NCBI GenBank assembly: GCA_002388885.1
Contig: DGNI01000060.1
Span: forward strand, 13,324-21,546
Reading direction: 5' to 3'
DNA length: 8,223 nucleotides
Origin: Parvularculaceae bacterium UBA4496
GTDB taxonomy: Bacteria; Pseudomonadota; Alphaproteobacteria; Caulobacterales; Parvularculaceae
Under the pieces are notes generated by a model. The model did not search any database. It was given only the letters and a program-made list of their open reading frames with translations, and had not been told where the DNA came from. Below, piece after piece: positions 1 to 6,240 of this stretch (its first letter is position 1; each line of letters begins with the position of its first letter). Made by a program: the position numbers and the translations under genes.

Positions 1-847
1 CGATCGGCGTGCGCATGTCCGGCGTTCCGAGTTGGGCAAGTACTGACCCATCCACATACTCAACCATGGAATGAACCACCGATTGCGGGTGTACGAGGAT
101 CTCGATCTGCTCATGTCCGACCGGAAAAATGTGCGCCGCTTCAATCAGCTCCAGCCCCTTATTCATCATCGTGGCCGAGTCGACTGAAATCTTTGCGCCC
201 ATAGACCAGTTTGGGTGAGCGACGGCTTGCGCAGGCGTTGCTTCCGCCATTTGCTCCCGCGTCCAAGTGCGGAACGGTCCGCCGGACGCCGTCAAGATAA
301 GGCGGGTTACTCGATGAGGTTGATCGAAATCGAAAACCTGAAAGATCGCATTATGTTCGCTGTCGACGGGCAACAGCGCGCCCCCCGCTTTTTCAATCGC
401 AGCCATAACAACTTCGCCGGCGCAAACGAGACATTCCTTGTTTGCGAGTGCGATGTCAGCGCCTCGTTCTGCGGCTTTTAGAGTAGGCTTGAGCCCGGCA
501 GCTCCGACAATCGCCGCCATAACCCAGTCTGTGTCGCGGCTTGCTGCTTCTTCGATGGCGCTAGCGCCAGCGCCAGTTTCAATATCGAGATCGCTTACCG
601 CTGACCTCAGGTCATTGCCCAGCGCTTCATCGGCAACAGCAATAAAAGACGGTCTGAACTTGCGCGCTTGCTCGGCAAGGCGCTCGATATTTCTATTTGC
701 TGTAAGCGCGACGACTTCAAAATTCGCCTCGCCCAGAGAGGCTGCGTGTTCGAGCACGCTTAGCGTCGACTCGCCGATAGAGCCCGTAGAACCGAGTATA
801 GCAATCTTGCGCATGCCGGATCGTCCAGCCGCCCTAATCATCCCCAT
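1..847 (-). CDS. dxr: 1-deoxy-D-xylulose 5-phosphate reductoisomerase (partial, 3' end outside window)
   Basis: DXP reductoisomerase (IspC) converts 1-deoxy-D-xylulose 5-phosphate to 2-C-methyl-D-erythritol 4-phosphate with NADPH and a divalent metal, the first committed step of the cytosolic MEP isoprenoid pathway. I translated the open frame by hand: 282 residues with no stop, out of roughly 390 in the family. It shows the NADPH loop GSTGSIG (residues 19-25), LANKE, the metal-binding VDSEHNAI (Asp162, Glu164), [32 protein letters not shown] (split here as [10 protein letters not shown] then [13 protein letters not shown], third metal ligand Glu233) and [12 protein letters not shown] at the window edge. 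The ATG at 847 is preferred because AGGGG lies 5 bases before it. A GTG at 853 would overlap the cdsA stop as GTGA, and the ATG at 814 (MRKIAILG) matches the family's usual N-terminus. The gene is translationally close-packed with cdsA and its product feeds UppS upstream in the same cluster. Confidence 0.97.
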   Translation of the reverse strand, partial: MGMIRAAGRSGMRKIAILGSTGSIGESTLSVLEHAASLGEANFEVVALTANRNIERLAEQARKFRPSFIAVADEALGNDLRSAVSDLDIETGAGASAIEEAASRDTDWVMAAIVGAAGLKPTLKAAERGADIALANKECLVCAGEVVMAAIEKAGGALLPVDSEHNAIFQVFDFDQPHRVTRLILTASGGPFRTWTREQMAEATPAQAVAHPNWSMGAKISVDSATMMNKGLELIEAAHIFPVGHEQIEILVHPQSVVHSMVEYVDGSVLAQLGTPDMRTPI

Positions 848-849
848 TT

Positions 850-1698
850 TCACCCCTGAACCTTTTCCCACAGCATATAGATGAGAAGCCCCGCCGTCAT
901 CGCCGAAGTGGCGAAAATCATACCATCAAGTCGGTCCAGCGCCCCGCCATGTCCCGGAATCAACCCGGAAATGTCCTTAAGGCCGAAATTCCGCTTGAAG
1001 CCGGACTCTACGAGATCACCGATCACAGAAGCCGCGCCTAGAAGGCCGCCGATCAGGACATATGCCATGGGCGTCCCGGCGCCAAACAGGACTGCCGCCG
1101 AGATTGCGCCAATGATGCTGCCGCCAAGCACGCCGCCGCCGATCCCTGCCCATGTCTTTGACGGCGACAGCGCATGGCTGATCTTGGGTCCCCCAATGAA
1201 CTTGCCGAAAATGAACGCGCCGGTGTCAGCGGCCCAGACGACTGAGTAAAGCAGGAACACAAGCTCCCTGCCGCTTGGCGCATCGAGACGTAGCCATAAA
1301 AGCGAAATGCATGGTGCAATTATGTAGATGGCGGCCCCGGCCATCCATATGCCGATTCCGTCATCGCGCTTCGATAATGCTCCTGCGATAACGCTGCTGA
1401 TGAAACATATAATTAGGGCGATAACGTACTGGCCGGCAGCGGCAAAATACATGACGGTGCAGGCGCATAGCGCAAGCGCATAAAACCCGTTACTGAAGGA
1501 ACGGCGCTCAACCATGCGAGACCACTCAAACAGCATGACGATACAGGCAAAGCCGATCATCGCGGCGAACCATGCGCCGCCTGCATAAACGCCCGCAAGA
1601 ACAATTGGTATCAGGATAAGGGCTGAAACCACGCGCTTAAACAGCGACGCAGATGACGCAGGTGTAATTGTATCGAGCTTGTCGAGCGCTGGCGCCAC
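850..1698 (-). CDS. cdsA: Phosphatidate cytidylyltransferase (CDP-diacylglycerol synthase)
   Basis: CdsA makes CDP-diacylglycerol from CTP and phosphatidic acid in the inner membrane, the branch point for all phospholipids. The 282-residue protein is a polytopic membrane protein: hydrophobic segments begin near residue 22 and recur to the C-terminus. The family signature is intact near the C-terminus, running from Ser232 through [15 protein letters not shown] and LD at 257-258, with its conserved Asp residues at 255 and 258. Length fits the bacterial family. The start is GTG (1696-1698), five bases after the uppS stop, with no clear Shine-Dalgarno, so translation is probably coupled to uppS. 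The frame ends two bases before the chosen dxr ATG. Substrate specificity is inferred from the signature; the related CTP-dependent enzymes of this family lack this combination of motifs. Confidence 0.95.
   Translation of the reverse strand: MAPALDKLDTITPASSASLFKRVVSALILIPIVLAGVYAGGAWFAAMIGFACIVMLFEWSRMVERRSFSNGFYALALCACTVMYFAAAGQYVIALIICFISSVIAGALSKRDDGIGIWMAGAAIYIIAPCISLLWLRLDAPSGRELVFLLYSVVWAADTGAFIFGKFIGGPKISHALSPSKTWAGIGGGVLGGSIIGAISAAVLFGAGTPMAYVLIGGLLGAASVIGDLVESGFKRNFGLKDISGLIPGHGGALDRLDGMIFATSAMTAGLLIYMLWEKVQG
853..857 (-). promoter_or_regulatory. Ribosome binding site for dxr
   Basis: On the minus strand AGGGG precedes the ATG at 847 by 5 bases and lies within the last codons of cdsA. 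This favours 847 over the ATG at 814, which has no good purine run at the right distance. It also suggests dxr is translated by ribosomes finishing cdsA. Confidence 0.55.
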
Positions 1699-1703
1699 GT
1701 AAA

Positions 1704-2468
1704 TTAACTGGCGCTATCGTTTACGCCGCCATAACGGCGCTCGCGGCGGAAAAACTCTTCAATGGCGCCAGAAAATACTTCCGCGGTGAAATCCGGCCAG
1801 AGAACATCGAGAAAAATATACTCTGCATACGCCGCTTGCCACAGAAGGAAATTGGATATGCGTTTCTCACCGCTGGTGCGAATAACAAGATCGGGATCCG
1901 GCACGCCATGAGTATCCAGAAAACCGCCGACCACTTCTTCGTTGAGATCGCCGGGCGCTACGGCGCCTGATTTCACGGCCTTAGCGACGGCGCGCGCCGC
2001 CCTTACGAATTCGTCCCTGCCGCCATAGTTGAAGGCGATCTGCAGCACAAATTTCGCGTTATCCTTCGTTTCGCTTTCCGCTTTGCGGACGAGTGCCTTA
2101 AGGTCGGGAGAAAGGTTTTCCCGGTCGCCGATAATGCGAACATTCACGCCCTCTTCCTTAAGGCGCGGCAGGTCATCGCCAATAAACTGACGAAGCAAGC
2201 CCATAAGGTCACGGACTTCGCCAGCCGGGCGCCTCCAGTTCTCAGTCGAGAAGGAATAAAGGGTCAAATACTGAAGGCCGAGGTCTTTTGCCGCCTCGAC
2301 AGCCCGTCGGGCTGCTTCAACGCCTTCGCGATGTCCATCGGTGCGTGCAAGACCGCGCGCCTTTGCCCATCGCCCGTTGCCGTCCATGATGATGGCGACA
2401 TGTCGGGGCGCACGAATATCGCCGCCTGGAGCGACAAACGTAGAATTATGTGCTGGTGAAGCAGTCAC
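1704..2468 (-). CDS. uppS: Undecaprenyl diphosphate synthase (isoprenyl transferase)
   Basis: This cis-prenyltransferase condenses isopentenyl diphosphate units onto farnesyl diphosphate to make the C55 carrier lipid for peptidoglycan and O-antigen. It acts at the cytosolic face of the inner membrane. The 254-residue protein has HVAIIMDGNGRWAK with catalytic Asp29, SFSTENWRRP, NYGGRDE, RTSGEKRISNFLLW (Arg197, Glu201) and YAEYIF with Glu216, corresponding to Glu213 of the E. coli enzyme. Length is typical (E. coli 253). The start is GTG at 2466-2468: an in-frame TAA lies about 40 bases upstream, and the next ATG is already in the catalytic motif. The Shine-Dalgarno is poor. A spacer of 79 bases separates it from frr; it holds only a weak promoter-like TTGCCG-N17-TGTAGA, so read-through from frr is the simplest assumption. 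Its product chain begins with the Dxr reaction encoded two genes downstream. Confidence 0.97.
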   Translation of the reverse strand: MTASPAHNSTFVAPGGDIRAPRHVAIIMDGNGRWAKARGLARTDGHREGVEAARRAVEAAKDLGLQYLTLYSFSTENWRRPAGEVRDLMGLLRQFIGDDLPRLKEEGVNVRIIGDRENLSPDLKALVRKAESETKDNAKFVLQIAFNYGGRDEFVRAARAVAKAVKSGAVAPGDLNEEVVGGFLDTHGVPDPDLVIRTSGEKRISNFLLWQAAYAEYIFLDVLWPDFTAEVFSGAIEEFFRRERRYGGVNDSAS

Positions 2469-2547
2469 GAACCGGCTCGGACAGGTTGACGATACTCTAC
2501 AGATTTATGCGGTTCATCCGGCAAAATTATGTTCCTTAAGCAACCAA

Positions 2548-3093
2548 TCAGACTTGCATGATCTCAGATTCTTTTGTGGCCAAAGCTTCATCGACCTTTT
2601 TGACCATCTCATCGGTTAATTTTTGAACGTCCTCAGACAGCTTTTTCTGCTCATCCTCGCCGCCATCTGTCTTTTTGACGGCTTCCATCCCTTCGCGGCG
2701 GACATTGCGAATGGCGACTTTCGCCTGCTCTGCGTATTTCGCTGCGACCTTCGCGAGCTCTGCTCTGCGCTCTTCCGTCAAAGGCGGGATCGGAACACGT
2801 ACATTCTGGCCGTCCACGACCGGATTGATACCCAGACCAGCTTCGCGGATCGCCTTCTCCACGGCGCCGACGAGGCCTTTATCCCAAACGTTAATGGCGA
2901 TCATGCGGGGTTCAGGGACCGTAATCGTCCCAACCTGATTCATCGGCATCTTTGAGCCATACGCATCCACGTCGATCGGCTCGACGAGACTTGCCGTTGC
3001 CCGACCCGTTCTCAGGCCTGAGAATTCAGTCTTCAACGATGCCAGCGCGCCGTCCATGCGTTTGCGCAGGTCATTCATGTTAAGGTCGCTCAT
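2548..3093 (-). CDS. frr: Ribosome recycling factor
   Basis: RRF, with EF-G, splits the post-termination ribosome so that it can start a new round. The 181-residue product fits the family (E. coli 185). It has the N-terminal helix with LRKRMDGAL, the conserved LRTGRA (27-32), a central beta domain containing [21 protein letters not shown] and [13 protein letters not shown], and long C-terminal helices rich in Lys and Glu ending in SEIMQV. The ATG at 3093 is chosen with AAGGAG 10 bases upstream plus GAGG directly against the ATG. A TTG at 3099 in the same frame would add two residues and sits only 4 bases from AAGGAG, so it is less likely. pyrH ends 69 bases upstream. The order pyrH-frr is near universal in bacteria and supports the call. 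Confidence 0.98.
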   Translation of the reverse strand: MSDLNMNDLRKRMDGALASLKTEFSGLRTGRATASLVEPIDVDAYGSKMPMNQVGTITVPEPRMIAINVWDKGLVGAVEKAIREAGLGINPVVDGQNVRVPIPPLTEERRAELAKVAAKYAEQAKVAIRNVRREGMEAVKKTDGGEDEQKKLSEDVQKLTDEMVKKVDEALATKESEIMQV

Positions 3094-3103
3094 CCTCAAT
3101 CTG

Positions 3104-3109
3104 CTCCTT
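3104..3109 (-). promoter_or_regulatory. Ribosome binding site for frr
   Basis: AAGGAG on the minus strand, 10 bases before the ATG at 3093 and 4 before a TTG at 3099. It decides in favour of 3093. The wider block AAGGAGCA is identical to that before rpsB and tsf. Confidence 0.6.
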
Positions 3110-3162
3110 TTTATCGTTATCCGCTGATTTTACGGTGAAAATCGGCTTGAGTCTTGTCCGGA

Positions 3163-3915
3163 TTATGGCGCTTCGTCAGTTATGACAGTCGATGGGCCTT
3201 GCCCGGTCAACGCGCCAACCACGCCGCCGCGCTCGCCAATCGGAAAAACGACGATCGGGATACCGCTCTCGCGCGTCAGGGAAATCGCCGCCTGGTCCAT
3301 GACCTTTAGGTCGCGCATCAGCACTTCGTGGTAACTGAGGCGGTCGAACCTCTCGGCATTGGGATCGGTTTTCGGATCGGCTGAGTAAACGCCGTCAACT
3401 TGCGTGCCTTTCAGAAGGGCGTCACAGCCCATTTCGGCTGCGCGTAACGCCGCCGCCGTATCCGTCGTAAAGAACGGGTTGCCGGTGCCGGCGGCAAAAA
3501 TGACGATGCGCCCTTTCTCCATATGGCGGAGCGCGCGCCTGCGGATGTAAGGCTCGCAGATCGCCGTCATCTCGATCGCAGAAAGAACACGTGTGTAAAC
3601 GCCAATGGCCTCGAGCGCGTTTTGTACGGCCAGCGCATTCATGACCGTCGCCAGCATCCCCATGTAGTCTGCGCTTGCACGCTCCATGCCCTGCGCAGCG
3701 GGCGACACGCCTCTGAAAATATTTCCGCCGCCAATTACCAGCGAGATTTCGGCGCCGAGATCCCTGGCGTCTTTGACTTCCCCTGCGATCCGCTTGCAGG
3801 TGTCGTTATCAATGCCGTACTGGCCGTCACCCATCAGCGCTTCGCCGCTTATCTTTAAGAGCACACGTCGATATTTCAGTGCTGATTGTTGTTTCTTGGC
3901 TGACGGCTCAGTCAT
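3163..3915 (-). CDS. pyrH: UMP kinase (uridylate kinase)
   Basis: PyrH phosphorylates UMP to UDP with ATP in the cytosol, supplying UTP, CTP and UDP-sugars. It is an amino-acid-kinase fold enzyme and is usually a hexamer activated by GTP and inhibited by UTP. The 250 residues show the family set in order: LLKISGEAL (19-27), GGGNIFRG (62-69), the [21 protein letters not shown] region, [19 protein letters not shown] and DGVYSADPK. An N-terminal tail of about 14 residues rich in Lys, Gln and Ser precedes the fold. The ATG at 3913-3915 has only a weak GGGAAAG about 13 bases upstream. The gene follows the terminator at 4001-4036, so it needs read-through or its own promoter. The best candidate I see is CTGCCA (3969-3974), 17 bases, TAGGGT (3946-3951) on minus, a poor match. 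Identity is not in doubt. Confidence 0.97.
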   Translation of the reverse strand: MTEPSAKKQQSALKYRRVLLKISGEALMGDGQYGIDNDTCKRIAGEVKDARDLGAEISLVIGGGNIFRGVSPAAQGMERASADYMGMLATVMNALAVQNALEAIGVYTRVLSAIEMTAICEPYIRRRALRHMEKGRIVIFAAGTGNPFFTTDTAAALRAAEMGCDALLKGTQVDGVYSADPKTDPNAERFDRLSYHEVLMRDLKVMDQAAISLTRESGIPIVVFPIGERGGVVGALTGQGPSTVITDEAP

Positions 3916-4000
3916 AAGGTCTGGCTTTCCCGAATCGCGATGCTCACCCTAGCGCCCGCAGGCGGTATTGGCAGCCCTTCGCGCATTTATGCAACTTATG

Positions 4001-4036
4001 AAAAAGCGCCGCAGGGGCTTTCCATGCGGCGCTTTT
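4001..4036 (-). terminator. Intrinsic terminator after tsf
   Basis: A perfect 12-base-pair stem, AAAAGCGCCGCA (4002-4013) with TGCGGCGCTTTT (4025-4036), encloses an 11-base loop. On the minus strand the G+C-rich stem ends in a run of five T (4005-4001). It lies 41 bases beyond the tsf stop codon and is the only strong terminator between rpsB and dxr. The A and T arms are symmetrical, so it could also act on plus-strand transcripts, but no plus-strand gene ends here. Confidence 0.85.
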
Positions 4037-4077
4037 GAAGGGTTTAGGGCCCAGCGTCAAACGCCTTGGCCTGGAGT

Positions 4078-4986
4078 TCAGCCTTCGTCGTCACTTTTCT
4101 CAACGCCGTCGCCGAGTTCGAGGCGGGCAAAACCGACTAGCTCGATCGGGCCGCCCGCGTCCTTGGCGGCATTTTCAAGCACCTTGCCTACTTTGGTTTC
4201 ACCATCGATCACGAAAACCTGCTCCAGAAGAACCGATTCCTCGTAGAATTTACGAAGGCGACCCTCAACCATCTTTTCGATGATGTTTTCAGGCTTACCG
4301 GATGCGCGGGCCTGATCGGCGAGCACTTCCTTTTCACGAGCGACCACAGCCGGGTCGAGTTCCTCGATTTTGGCCGACAGCGGGCGAGCCGCCGCCACGT
4401 GCATAGCGATCTGCTTGCCGACGGCTTTAAGCTTGTCCTTGTCACCCGACGACTTGAGGCCGACCAGAACGCCGATCTTTCCGGCGCCGTCGGTAACCTG
4501 ACCGTGAACGTAGGATGCAACGACGCCTTCATCGACAACGATGCCGGAAGAGCGACGAAGGCTCATGTTCTCGCCGATTTGGCCGACCATTTCAGCGATA
4601 TGTTCGTCCACCGACTTGTTTGCGCCAGGGAAAGTCGCGCCGCGAAGTTTATCAAGGTCACCGGAAGCGCTAATGGCTGTCTGCGCAATGTCGCTGACCA
4701 TGTTCTGGAAGAGTTCGTTGCGTGCGACGAAATCCGTTTCAGAGTTCACTTCCACAACAACGCCCGTCGCGCCCGCGCTGCTATCTTCAACGGCGATTGC
4801 GACAAGACCTTCGGCCGCTGTTCGGCCGGCCTTTTTGGCGGCTTTTGAAAGTCCCTTCTTGCGCAACCAGTCTACGGCAGCATCCATATCGCCGCCAGTT
4901 TCATTCAGCGCCGTTTTACAATCCATCATGCCTGCGCCGGTCATTTCGCGCAGTTGCTTTACTGTCGCAGCGGTAATGCCAGACAT
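4078..4986 (-). CDS. tsf: Elongation factor Ts
   Basis: EF-Ts is the guanine nucleotide exchange factor that recharges EF-Tu from GDP to GTP during elongation. The 302-residue protein starts with the UBA-like N-terminal domain (roughly 1-54; VKQLREMTGAGMMDCKTAL). The core follows, with NSETDFVARNE at 81-91; the TDF residues (84-86) contact EF-Tu and the Mg2+ site in the E. coli complex. The core subdomains and a C-terminal helical module come after that. It is slightly longer than E. coli EF-Ts (283) and ends in an acidic tail. The ATG at 4986 has an ideal AAGGAG 6 bases upstream. It sits 122 bases after rpsB in the canonical rpsB-tsf pair and is followed by a terminator, so the pair forms a transcription unit of its own. 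Confidence 0.98.
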   Translation of the reverse strand: MSGITAATVKQLREMTGAGMMDCKTALNETGGDMDAAVDWLRKKGLSKAAKKAGRTAAEGLVAIAVEDSSAGATGVVVEVNSETDFVARNELFQNMVSDIAQTAISASGDLDKLRGATFPGANKSVDEHIAEMVGQIGENMSLRRSSGIVVDEGVVASYVHGQVTDGAGKIGVLVGLKSSGDKDKLKAVGKQIAMHVAAARPLSAKIEELDPAVVAREKEVLADQARASGKPENIIEKMVEGRLRKFYEESVLLEQVFVIDGETKVGKVLENAAKDAGGPIELVGFARLELGDGVEKSDDEG

Positions 4987-4992
4987 CGTCTG

Positions 4993-4998
4993 CTCCTT
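4993..4998 (-). promoter_or_regulatory. Ribosome binding site for tsf
   Basis: AAGGAG on the minus strand with a 6-base spacer to the ATG at 4986, a near-ideal Shine-Dalgarno fitting a very highly expressed gene. Confidence 0.75.
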
Positions 4999-5066
4999 AT
5001 CATTCGAACTCGCGCGAGCTTTATCGCCGAGTTTTATTACATTCTTGTCTTCGATTTCGAACAGGG

Positions 5067-5086
5067 CACAGCGAGAATTCTCTGTG
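5067..5086 (-). promoter_or_regulatory. Hairpin in the rpsB-tsf spacer
   Basis: On the minus strand CACAGAGAATTCTCGCTGTG forms CACA/TGTG outer and GAG/CTC inner pairs around AATT, with a 2-base bulge. It begins 22 bases after the rpsB stop. No T-run follows, so it does not look like an intrinsic terminator. It could be an RNA processing or stability element that adjusts tsf relative to rpsB; the function is inference. Confidence 0.35.
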
Positions 5087-5108
5087 TCATATTCGAGCGT
5101 CGAGCGGC

Positions 5109-5924
5109 TTAAGCACTAGCTTTTTGCGGCTCAGCTTCTCGTTGTTCAGAGGTTTCCTGCTGCGGCTCTTCGGAAAGTGCAGGTTCCGCAGGCGCCTCTT
5201 CCATAGCGCCAACATCAACGCCAAGTGCAGCCTGGCTCTCGCCGATGCCGTCAATCACGGCGTCTGCAATGAGGTTGCAATAGAGAGAAATCGCGCGCGA
5301 AGCATCGTCATTACCAGGAATAACGTAATCAATGTTATCCGGATTACAGTTCGTATCGACAACAGCGATGACAGGAATGCCGAGCTTTTTGGCTTCCTGA
5401 ATGGCAATCGCTTCTTTCTTGACGTCGATGACGAACATCAGATCCGGCAGGCCGCCCATTTCGCGGATACCGCCGAGCGATGCTTCAAGACGCTCGCGTT
5501 CGCGGTCAAGCTGCAGCTGTTCCTTTTTGGTGAGACCGGATGCGGCACCGCCAGCAAGACGCTCTTCCATTTCCTTCAAGCGGCGAATGGAATCCGAAAT
5601 CGTTTGCCAGTTCGTCAGCGTACCGCCCAGCCAGCGTACGTTCATATAGTATTGCGCACAACGCCTTGCTGCTTCCGCGACCGGCCCTTGCGCCTGACGC
5701 TTGGTGCCGACGAAGAGTACACGTCCGCCGCCCGAAACCACGTCTCGTACCTTGACGAGCGCCTGGTGCAATAGAGGTACCGTTTGAGACAGATCGACAA
5801 TGTGAATGCCGTTACGGTCGCCAAAGATGTAGCTCTTCATCTTTGGGTTCCAACGATGCGTCTGGTGGCCGAAATGAACGCCAGCTTCCAATAGCTGGCG
5901 CATGGAAAATTCTGGCAGCGCCAT
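5109..5924 (-). CDS. rpsB: 30S ribosomal protein S2
   Basis: S2 binds the small subunit late in assembly, near S1 on the solvent side, and is needed for mRNA binding. The 271-residue protein opens with [20 protein letters not shown] and continues [19 protein letters not shown], the S2 N-terminal signature. It then has [24 protein letters not shown], the coiled-coil hairpin rich in Glu, Arg and Leu, [25 protein letters not shown] residues (here [27 protein letters not shown], split by position) and a low-complexity C-terminal tail of about 37 residues (235-271) rich in Glu, Ala, Pro and Gln. The open frame reaches 6005, but the ATG at 5924 has AAGGAG 8 bases upstream and matches the family N-terminus. 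It is first in the cluster, with its promoter in the gap behind it. Confidence 0.98.
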   Translation of the reverse strand: MALPEFSMRQLLEAGVHFGHQTHRWNPKMKSYIFGDRNGIHIVDLSQTVPLLHQALVKVRDVVSGGGRVLFVGTKRQAQGPVAEAARRCAQYYMNVRWLGGTLTNWQTISDSIRRLKEMEERLAGGAASGLTKKEQLQLDRERERLEASLGGIREMGGLPDLMFVIDVKKEAIAIQEAKKLGIPVIAVVDTNCNPDNIDYVIPGNDDASRAISLYCNLIADAVIDGIGESQAALGVDVGAMEEAPAEPALSEEPQQETSEQREAEPQKASA

Positions 5925-5932
5925 ATTCCTTG

Positions 5933-5938
5933 CTCCTT
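5933..5938 (-). promoter_or_regulatory. Ribosome binding site for rpsB
   Basis: AAGGAG on the minus strand, 8 bases before the ATG at 5924. It fixes the start there and rules out the 27-residue upstream extension of the open frame, which would overlay the mRNA leader. Confidence 0.75.
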
Positions 5939-5982
5939 CAGTTTGTCCGCCGCGGCGTGTGTTTTCTCCGGGTCGCTTTTGG

Positions 5983-6015
5983 CTCACCGGATCACTGAGG
6001 ATCACACCGCGTGAG
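5983..6015 (-). promoter_or_regulatory. Structured leader segment upstream of rpsB
   Basis: Just inside the predicted transcript, CTCAC (minus 6015-6011) can pair with GTGAG (5987-5983). The sequence TGATCC occurs twice between them, spaced ten bases apart (plus-strand GGATCAC at 5989-5995 and 5999-6005). S2 is known to autoregulate its mRNA in E. coli through a 5' leader, so an S2-binding element is possible here, but I cannot match it to a known motif. Confidence 0.25.
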
Positions 6016-6026
6016 AGATGGCGCGG

Positions 6027-6055
6027 CCTATACGCGGGATTTCAGGATTACGCAA
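6027..6055 (-). promoter_or_regulatory. Putative housekeeping sigma promoter of rpsB-tsf
   Basis: On the minus strand the -35 candidate TTGCGT (6050-6055, preceded by C as in alphaproteobacterial CTTG-type boxes) is separated by exactly 17 bases from the -10 candidate TATAGG (6027-6032). A G+C-rich GCCGCGCC tract follows directly, resembling the discriminator of growth-rate-controlled translation genes. Transcription would start near 6020, leaving a leader of about 95 bases. This is the best sigma-70-like pair in the gap. The expression pattern is inferred. Confidence 0.55.
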
Positions 6056-6142
6056 GCGCAGCATTGCTTAAGATCAACGCTATGCTGAAGCCCACACTAA
6101 GCAATTGCGGCTTTAGCAGATCGTTGGATGCATCCTGCAATG

Positions 6143-6156
6143 AGTGAACGCTCACT
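6143..6156. promoter_or_regulatory. Operator-like interrupted palindrome
   Basis: AGTGA, four bases (ACGC), then TCACT: ten of ten arm bases are symmetrical and only two of the four central bases match. The shape and the TGAGTG/CACT half-sites resemble TetR-family operators. It lies about 120 bases upstream of the predicted rpsB transcription start and just beyond the 3' end of kdsA. No regulator gene is in the window. Function is unproven. Confidence 0.3.
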
Positions 6157-6223
6157 ATGTCTCGCCCTATATTTGGATCATGAAAGGGACGCTGGCGTTA
6201 AGATTAAGATAGGGGACGGACAA

Positions 6224-6240
6224 GCTTCGCTAGACGAAGC
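6224..6240 (-). terminator. Hairpin at the 3' end of kdsA
   Basis: GCTTCG (6224-6229) pairs with CGAAGC (6235-6240) around a 5-base loop that contains part of the kdsA stop codon. On the minus strand only TTG follows before a C-run, so the U-tract is poor. It may be a weak terminator or a 3'-end stabiliser. No other terminator separates kdsA from rpsB. Confidence 0.35.

Larger units (their letters stand above)
5925..6229. other. Intergenic region between kdsA and rpsB
   Basis: This 305-base gap holds no gene I can support. From right to left it contains: the end of the kdsA 3' hairpin; an interrupted palindrome at 6143-6156; a perfect 10-base palindrome GGATGCATCC at 6126-6135; GCAATTGC at 6101-6108; an inverted repeat ATTGCTTA (6063-6070) with TAAGCAAT (6098-6105); an overlapping CAGCAT (6059-6064) with ATGCTG (6082-6087); the likely rpsB promoter; and a leader of about 95 bases with a repeated GGATCAC. 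Open frames crossing it on the plus strand are antisense shadows of kdsA. Confidence 0.7.

Noticed and set aside
438..884. Plus-strand open frame of 148 codons opposite dxr
   Set aside because: The minus strand encodes an intact DXP reductoisomerase with all active-site residues, so this is a shadow.
3126..3143. GATTTT-AAAATC hairpin between pyrH and frr as a terminator
   Set aside because: The 6-base-pair stem is A+T-rich and not followed by a T-run on the minus strand, so it is too weak to call.
4541..5119. Plus-strand open frame of 192 codons opposite tsf and its leader
   Set aside because: Ser/Ala-rich shadow of tsf with no ribosome binding site or family resemblance.
5124..5774. Plus-strand open frame of 216 codons opposite rpsB
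   Set aside because: Antisense to the conserved S2 gene; the product looks like a reading-frame shadow with no domain.
5925..6005. 27-residue N-terminal extension of S2
   Set aside because: It lacks family similarity, overlays the leader, and the ATG at 5924 has a strong ribosome binding site.
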